This document shows positions 59,308 to 64,000 of a DNA stretch of 64,000 bases, one piece after another. The DNA lies in assembly GCF_024055795.1 (NCBI RefSeq), contig NZ_JAMXMY010000009.1, forward strand, positions 62,001 through 126,000, written 5' to 3'. The notes under the pieces are model-generated. The model made no database searches. It had not been told where the DNA came from and was given only the letters and a program-made list of their open reading frames with translations. The stretch is from Actinoallomurus purpureus (GTDB taxonomy: Bacteria > Actinomycetota > Actinomycetes > Streptosporangiales > Streptosporangiaceae). Position 1 is the stretch's first letter, and each line of letters begins with the position of its first letter. Both the position numbers and the translations under genes were made by a program.

Positions 59308-61431
59308 ATGGCGGGTGTCTGCAAGGCGCGGTTCGCGAGGAATCTACCTGTCGAACTGACGAGTTTCGTGGACCGGAGGGGCGAGGCGGCCGCGGTCAAG
59401 CGGTTGCTTCGGCGCCATCGGATGGTGACCTTGACCGGTGGGCCGGGCGTGGGGAAGACCCGGTTGGCGTTGTGGGTGGCCAAGCAGATGCCCGACGTCT
59501 TTCTCGATGGCGTATGGCTGGTGGAGTTGGGCGCGCTCGATGACGCGCGGTTCCTGGGGCAGGCGGTCGCTGATGCGGTGGGGATGCCGGGCGAATCGGA
59601 GCCTGCCATGTGGGACGGGTTGACGCTGTTCCTGGCGGATAAGGACTTGTTGCTGGTGCTGGACGGTTGCGAGCATCTGGTGGACGCTTGCGCACGGTTG
59701 GTGACCGGCCTGTTGTCGGCTGCGCCGGGCCTGCGGGTCTTGGTGACCAGCCGGCAAGCGCTGGGAATCGCCGGTGAATGGCTGATGGAAGTGGCGCCGT
59801 TGCCGGTACCGTCAGAAGGTCGGCGATCGTCGCCGGCCCGCAACGACGCGGTGCGATTGTTCAACCAGCGAGCCGCGATCGCACGGCCGGGGTTCACCCT
59901 CACCAAGGCCAATGGTGCGGCGGTGGCTGAGGTATGCCGGCGGCTGGAAGGCATCCCGCTGGCAATCGAGCTGGCCGCGGTACGGGTGCGAGCGATGCCG
60001 GTCGAGGGAATCTTGGCCCGGCTGACGGAACACCCGTTGAAGACTTTGGGTGCGGGTGCGCAGGCGGCCATGCCGCGGCTGCAAACGATGTGGGCGGCGA
60101 TCGATTGGAGCTTCCGCCTGTGCTCGCCGCCAGAGCAGCGGCTGTGGATGCGGGCGTCGGTGTTCAGCGGCGGGTTCGAACTCGACGATGCCGAGCACGT
60201 CTGTTCCGGCGCCGGGATCGACGCCGCGCAGGTGGTGGAACTCGTCGCCGGTTTGGTGGACAAGTCCGTACTGACCTGCTCGATGATCGAGGGGCTCGCC
60301 CGCTACCGGATGCTGGAGCCGATCAGAGAGTACGGCACCGAGCACCTGGCCCGTTCCGGCGAGATCACGCTCGTGCGGATGTGTCATCGGGATCACTTTG
60401 CCGAACTCGCCCGCCGGGCGGAGCAGCAGTTCCTGACTCCGGAAGAGCTGGAGGGGTTCGATCGGCTCGCACGCGAACACGCCAATGCGCGCGCGGCATT
60501 GGAGATCTGCATGACCGAGCCCGGACAAGCACGGGCCGGGCTGGAGATGGCCGGCAACCTTCAGACGTATTTCACCATGTCGGCCCACCATCATGAGGGA
60601 CGTTACTGGCTCGATCGTGCCCTGTCGTTGAACCCTGAACCCAGCCCGGCACGGACCAAGGCCCTACAAGCCGACGCATGGCTGGCTCTCCTGCTGGCCG
60701 AATGGCAGACGGCGCGGTCGCTGATCGACGAATCCCTCGCCTTGGCCGAACGCTTGGAGGACGTTTCCGCCCAGACCCGTGGCAGCCTGTTTCGCGGCAT
60801 CCTCGCGCTCGGCTGCGGCGACGTACACCGCGCGGTGGCGCTCCTGGAGGACGTCCTGCCACGGCTGTGGGCGCTCGATGACCGCGTGGGCGCGTGGAAC
60901 ACGCTGCGTTATCTGATGGACGGTACCGCGCTGCTCGGCGACGCCGGCCGTTGCCGTGTCTTCGGCGAGCAGTGCCTGGAGATGGCTGACAGAGCCGGCG
61001 CATCGGTCACCCGCGCACACGCCCTGGGACTTCATGGCGTCACCCAGTGGCTCACCGGTGACCATGAGCGAGGGACCCGTCTGATCCGGGAAAGGCTCGC
61101 AGCAACCGTGCCGCCCATCGACCGGTGGGGCATCGCGCACTGCCTGGAAGTCCTCGCCTGGAACGCCGCGGCCGAGAACAACCCAGAACGCGCCGCACGG
61201 CTGCTTGGCTGCGCCCACGCGATCTGGCGGTTCACCGCCGAACCCCCGACCAAACGGCACCTGACAGTCCACCACGGGATCTGCAACCGGCAGACCCGAG
61301 CGGCGCTGGGAGAGCAGACGTTCGGCAAACTCTTCGACGAGGGCACCAGGTTTCCCATCGACCAGGCCATCGCTTATGCGCTCACCCACGAGTCGCGAAC
61401 ACCGGACGTCCATGAGGAGCCGAAATCGTGA
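59308..61431 (+). CDS. STAND-type ATPase regulator lacking its LuxR/HTH domain
   Basis: The 707-residue protein begins LPVELTSFVDRRGEAAAVKR, has Walker A GGPGVGKTR near 45-53, a Walker B-like LLLVLDGCEHLVDA and an NB-ARC-like arm (VCRRLEGIPLAIELAAVRVR, DWSFRLCSPPEQRLW). A TPR-rich region runs to the end. Relatives carry a C-terminal LuxR HTH after the last helices, but here the frame stops at HEEPKS without one. It may therefore be a truncated regulator or a signalling ATPase that needs a partner. ATG 59308 has GGGGTGAG upstream. An intact IS begins about 110 bp downstream. Confidence 0.82.
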   Translation: MAGVCKARFARNLPVELTSFVDRRGEAAAVKRLLRRHRMVTLTGGPGVGKTRLALWVAKQMPDVFLDGVWLVELGALDDARFLGQAVADAVGMPGESEPAMWDGLTLFLADKDLLLVLDGCEHLVDACARLVTGLLSAAPGLRVLVTSRQALGIAGEWLMEVAPLPVPSEGRRSSPARNDAVRLFNQRAAIARPGFTLTKANGAAVAEVCRRLEGIPLAIELAAVRVRAMPVEGILARLTEHPLKTLGAGAQAAMPRLQTMWAAIDWSFRLCSPPEQRLWMRASVFSGGFELDDAEHVCSGAGIDAAQVVELVAGLVDKSVLTCSMIEGLARYRMLEPIREYGTEHLARSGEITLVRMCHRDHFAELARRAEQQFLTPEELEGFDRLAREHANARAALEICMTEPGQARAGLEMAGNLQTYFTMSAHHHEGRYWLDRALSLNPEPSPARTKALQADAWLALLLAEWQTARSLIDESLALAERLEDVSAQTRGSLFRGILALGCGDVHRAVALLEDVLPRLWALDDRVGAWNTLRYLMDGTALLGDAGRCRVFGEQCLEMADRAGASVTRAHALGLHGVTQWLTGDHERGTRLIRERLAATVPPIDRWGIAHCLEVLAWNAAAENNPERAARLLGCAHAIWRFTAEPPTKRHLTVHHGICNRQTRAALGEQTFGKLFDEGTRFPIDQAIAYALTHESRTPDVHEEPKS

Positions 61432-61544
61432 CCGCCGGTACCCTGCTGGAACCCATAGCCGAGACGGTGTCGGTCCGGGAGGCTCTCGACTATGGACCAC
61501 CAGGTTGTGGAGTTCTCTACTACGAGTAGGAGCCCGCCGGAGCC

Positions 61545-62717
61545 GTGTGAGTGCCGAATATTGCGTCACCTCATGCGACCTGGGCGTATTCGTGGAGGAG
61601 GCCGCCGAGCCGGTCTCGTCGGATGACCTTGATGTCGGCGTCGGCGGGATCAGGCAGTGCCTGCAGCGGGCTGGCCTGGTTCAGGGCGCGGTGTGGACGA
61701 TGGGTGTTGAAATGGGCCTCGTACGCGGTGAGGACCTTGCGCAGGTGGCGTTCGTTGATGATGAGGATTCGGTCGAGGAGTTCGCGGCGTACGCTGCCCA
61801 CCCACCGTTCCATGATCGCGTTCATCCGAGGTGCCTGCGGAGCAGTGAGTATCACGCGGATGCCCTCGGCTTTGAACACCTCATCGAACAGTCCGGTGAA
61901 CTTGCTGTCCCGGTCTCTGATCAAGAAGCGGAAGTGGCCGGCCCGATCGCCCAGGTCGAGCATTAGGTTGCAGGCTTGCTGAGCCACCCAGTCGGCCGTC
62001 GGGTTCGCCGTGACTCCCAGCACGTGGACACGACGCGTGGCGTGCTCCACGACGGCGAAGCAGTACAGGCGGGCGAGTGCGATCGTCTCTACGCTGAAGA
62101 AGTCGCAGGCCAAGATTCCGGATGCCTGGGCTTTGAGGAACTGTGCCCAGGTCGGGTCACCGCGCCGGGGTGCGGGATCGAGCCCGGCCTTCTTCAAGAT
62201 CGCCCAGACGGTGGCCGGGGAAACCTTCCGGCCCAGACCGGCGATCTCGCCGGCGATCCGGCGGTATCCCCGGGCCGGGTTCTCTGTCGCCAACCGCAGG
62301 ACCAGGGTCTGGATCGTGGGCCGGGTGGGTGGTCGTCCCGGCCCGCGCTTGGGGTAGGTCCAGCGTCGTTTCACCAGGTCGGCGTGCCAGCGCAGGAGCG
62401 TCCGCGGGGTGACGAACAGGTGGTGCCGGCGGTGCCGGGGCAGTAGCCGCGCGAGCGCGGAAAGGATCGCCCGGTCCGCCCACGATGGCCGGGGAGCGGC
62501 GACCTGGCGGCGAAGGACCGCGAGCTGATGCCGTAAGGCCAAGATCTCTACGTCCTTCGACGCCTGTGATCGGGCGAGCAGCGCGATCCACCCGAACACA
62601 CGCAAGGCGATCAGGTACAACAGCCGCAGAGCCATCCAGTGATCCTGCCGGAGCCGGGCAGCTGAGCGCGTCGAAACCCCAGATCAGGCCCGGTGACACG
62701 ATATTCGGCACCCACAC
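61545..62717. mobile_element. Complete IS element with rve-type transposase
   Basis: The terminal inverted repeats are about 26 bp (61545-61570 and 62692-62717), both beginning GTGTGRGTGCCGAATAT, with three differences. The single gene ends directly at the left repeat. No clear target-site duplication is seen in the immediate flanks. A fragment of a related transposase at 51411-51574 shows that more than one copy has been active here. Confidence 0.75.
61571..62635 (-). CDS. Integrase-core (DDE) transposase
   Basis: The 354-residue transposase has an N-terminal region with EILALRHQLAVLRRQ and a helix-turn-helix-like part (YRRIAGEIAGLGRKVSPATV). The rve catalytic core follows, with the first Asp in ILACDFF, the second in IRDRDSKFT and the Glu in NAIMERWVGSVRRE. 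A terminal FNTHRPHRALNQ completes it. All three catalytic residues are present and the frame is intact, so it may be active. The fold is IS3/IS481-like in a single ORF. Confidence 0.9.
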   Translation of the reverse strand: MALRLLYLIALRVFGWIALLARSQASKDVEILALRHQLAVLRRQVAAPRPSWADRAILSALARLLPRHRRHHLFVTPRTLLRWHADLVKRRWTYPKRGPGRPPTRPTIQTLVLRLATENPARGYRRIAGEIAGLGRKVSPATVWAILKKAGLDPAPRRGDPTWAQFLKAQASGILACDFFSVETIALARLYCFAVVEHATRRVHVLGVTANPTADWVAQQACNLMLDLGDRAGHFRFLIRDRDSKFTGLFDEVFKAEGIRVILTAPQAPRMNAIMERWVGSVRRELLDRILIINERHLRKVLTAYEAHFNTHRPHRALNQASPLQALPDPADADIKVIRRDRLGGLLHEYAQVA

Positions 62718-62802
62718 CCTGCCGATCGCGTGTTTTACCAAGATCACGGCACGCGAGCAGCCATGGAGCAACCACGGTCGCCAAACCGGCCCTAAACGGA
62801 CA

Positions 62803-62918
62803 CTGGGCGTTCCCGGTGGAACCGAGAACACCCAGGTCAGGACGGGTGCGCCGCCAGGGACTTGAACCCCGAACCCGCGGATTAAGAGGCCGCTCTCGTG
62901 TCGGATCAGTGCTCTCAC
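62803..62918 (-). repeat. 116-bp direct repeat, copy 2, containing a tRNA-Lys 3' half
   Basis: This is the counterpart of 51621-51740. The tRNA-like part is 62846-62896 on the minus strand, with the loop CTCTTAA (anticodon CTT) and a fully paired T arm (CGGGG/CCCTG). The 5' half of a tRNA is missing, as in copy 1. The two copies bound an 11.2-kb segment in direct orientation. Confidence 0.65.
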
Positions 62919-62985
62919 GGTGTCCGGAACGCGGCGCCCGGCCTACCCACCGCGCGGTGGGTGGCGTGCCGTCTGATGCCGATCG

Positions 62986-63726
62986 TCAAAGGTTCGAGCC
63001 GCCAGTGGCGTCGATCCAGTCCGCGGTGACCCAGCGGGCGTCGTCCGAGGCGAGGAAGGCGACCACGTCCGCGATGTCCTCTGGCAGGCCGACGCGGCCG
63101 AAGGCCGAGCGGGCCGCCGCGGCCTCCTTCCCGCCCGGTGCCGCCAGCAACGCGGCGGTGCTGTCCGTCTCCACGACGCCCGGGGCCACGGTGTTCACCG
63201 TGATGCCGCGTGCGCCGAGTTCGGCGGCGAGGGTGCGGCCGAGGACGTCCACGGCGCCCTTGGTCAGCGCGTACGTGACGAATCGTGGCATCGCGACGCG
63301 GGTCGCGATGGAGGAGATGTTGATGATCCTGCCGCCCTCGCGCAGCACCGGCAGGGCCCGCTGGATGATGAAGAACGGCGCGCGGATGTTCACCGCCACG
63401 ACCCGGTCGAACTCCTCTGGCGTCGTGCCCTCCAGGCCGCTGAACGAGACCTCCGCCGCGTTGTTCACCAGGATGTCGAGGCCGTCGAACTCCTCTTCGA
63501 CGCGGCCCAGCAGGACCTCCGCCGCGTCCGGGGCGCTCAGCTCCGAGCGTACGGCGAAGGCCCGGTCTTCCCCGATCGCCGCCACGACATCCTTGGCCGC
63601 CGCCTCGTCACGACCGTAGTGGACCGCCACCCGGGCACCGTCCCGTCCCAGGCGGAGGGCGATCGCCCGGCCGATTCCCCTGCTCCCACCCGTCACCAGC
63701 GCGGTCTTGCCCGCAAGATTAGTCAT
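62986..63726 (-). CDS. Short-chain dehydrogenase/reductase (SDR)
   Basis: The 246-residue classical SDR has TGGSRGIGRAI, NNAAEVSF, catalytic Ser in NISSIATRV, catalytic YALTK and a C-terminal DATGGSNL. Its closest resemblance is to 3-oxoacyl-ACP reductase-like SDRs. ATG 63726 starts the canonical MTNLAGKTALVTGG opening; a longer frame upstream is not supported. An AAAAG-TAT-CTTTT palindrome sits just upstream of the start. A LysR gene lies upstream on the same strand and may regulate it. Confidence 0.9.
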   Translation of the reverse strand: MTNLAGKTALVTGGSRGIGRAIALRLGRDGARVAVHYGRDEAAAKDVVAAIGEDRAFAVRSELSAPDAAEVLLGRVEEEFDGLDILVNNAAEVSFSGLEGTTPEEFDRVVAVNIRAPFFIIQRALPVLREGGRIINISSIATRVAMPRFVTYALTKGAVDVLGRTLAAELGARGITVNTVAPGVVETDSTAALLAAPGGKEAAAARSAFGRVGLPEDIADVVAFLASDDARWVTADWIDATGGSNL

Positions 63727-63732
63727 GACCCG

Positions 63733-63745
63733 AAAAGTATCTTTT
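63733..63745. promoter_or_regulatory. Palindrome AAAAGTATCTTTT upstream of SDR
   Basis: This perfect 5-3-5 AT-rich inverted repeat lies 7 bp before the SDR start in a G/C-rich setting. It may be an operator or overlap the ribosome-binding region. Confidence 0.45.
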
Positions 63746-63797
63746 GCGGCGTCCGCTGCGCAGCTGTCTCGTTCACGTCCGCTGAGGCTGCGGTGTG

Positions 63798-64000
63798 TCA
63801 GGAGAGGAAAGCGGATGAGCTGCGCCGGCCCGATGCCTGGCTGGAGCGCAGGGCGACCGCCCGGAGGAGGGCATCCCGGCATGCCTCGATGGCAGGGTGC
63901 CGGCTGCGGCCGCGGCGTACGGCGGTGAAGAGGCGGCGTGCGCGCTGACCGCGGGGCAGCTGCCGCAGCGTGACGGTTGGGGGCTGTCCGCTCCAGACGA
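63798..64000 (-). CDS. LysR-family regulator, C-terminal end (partial)
   Basis: The last ~67 codons of a minus-strand gene enter from the right edge and read VWSGQPPTVTLRQLPRGQRA, then RLFTAVRRGRSRHPAIEACR and DALLRAVALRSSQ, with TGA at 63798-63800. This pattern is typical of the tail of LysR effector-binding domains. The DNA-binding part lies outside the window. It is upstream of and co-directional with the SDR gene. Confidence 0.6.
   Translation of the reverse strand, partial: VWSGQPPTVTLRQLPRGQRARRLFTAVRRGRSRHPAIEACRDALLRAVALRSSQASGRRSSSAFLS

Noticed and set aside
54219-62635. Biosynthetic gene cluster around the P450
   Set aside because: There are no PKS, NRPS, terpene or RiPP genes. 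The P450 is a self-sufficient fatty-acid-hydroxylase type next to its own regulator.
62846-62896. tRNA-Lys gene on the minus strand
   Set aside because: Only the 3' half is present, and the sequence before the anticodon stem does not form a D arm.

Overview
The window is chromosomal DNA from a high-GC, Gram-positive actinomycete. Third codon positions are strongly G/C, GTG and TTG starts occur, and there are many TetR/GntR/ROK/LuxR-type regulators, an ECF41 sigma factor, a CYP102 fusion and secreted glycosidases with ricin or CBM domains. A filamentous soil actinomycete (Streptosporangiales/Thermomonosporaceae-like) is my best guess, but no marker gene fixes the genus.

Layout. 0-17.8 kb: small regulator/enzyme pairs. 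These are TetR + NmrA-like reductase; a 1293-residue DUF4157 protein with phospholipase-C-like, propeller and lectin parts next to a large LuxR regulator; a TetR facing an oxidoreductase/LysR chimera; a SRPBCC protein; IS debris; a nitroreductase; an ECF41 sigma factor with its epimerase target and a decayed cupin; and a DUF3533-like membrane protein with its TetR. 17.8-35.7 kb: two oligosaccharide-uptake operons. The first (minus strand, about 26.2 to 18.5 kb) encodes a GH36 alpha-galactosidase, a three-gene sugar ABC importer, a PhoD phosphatase and a GH20 hexosaminidase, and faces a ROK repressor. The second (about 33.0 to 27.7 kb) encodes another importer, a second GH20 and a GntR/UTRA regulator. 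A CBM3-GH16 enzyme and a second GntR/UTRA follow; the two GntR genes share a near-identical 450-bp effector-domain segment in inverted orientation. 35.8-43.9 kb: an SDR and secreted GH59, GH27 and GH64 enzymes. 43.9-48.3 kb: a nucleoside hydrolase joined to an NMT1/SsuA-type ABC importer, with a MarR gene flanked by perfect 21-bp inverted repeats. 48.9-51.3 kb: a type VII-secretion-flavoured trio (WXG100-like membrane protein and two YbaB-like proteins). 51.3-62.9 kb: a patchy region bounded by two direct repeats that carry a tRNA-Lys 3' half. It holds a zinc alcohol dehydrogenase, a CYP102-type P450-reductase fusion, its TetR, a Pycsar-effector-like membrane protein, a STAND regulator without HTH and a complete IS. 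62.9-64 kb: an SDR and the end of a LysR gene.

How the parts work together. The glycosidases and importers form a glycan-utilisation neighbourhood. GH20, GH27/GH36 and GH59 together could strip globoside-type glycans in sequence (inference). Control is local, through palindromic sites visible in the DNA: TGACC-N3-GGTCA near the second operon and the GH16 gene, CCATAC-N3-GTATGG in four copies linking the P450, its TetR and the Pycsar-like effector, GACCG-N2-CGGTC in two copies, and an ECF41 promoter. Broken genes are frequent: cupin, sugar ABC ATPase, discoidin/CBM32, GH3 Fn3 domain, IS3 OrfA, LuxR and SDR fragments. The window has therefore been reshaped by deletion and recombination.
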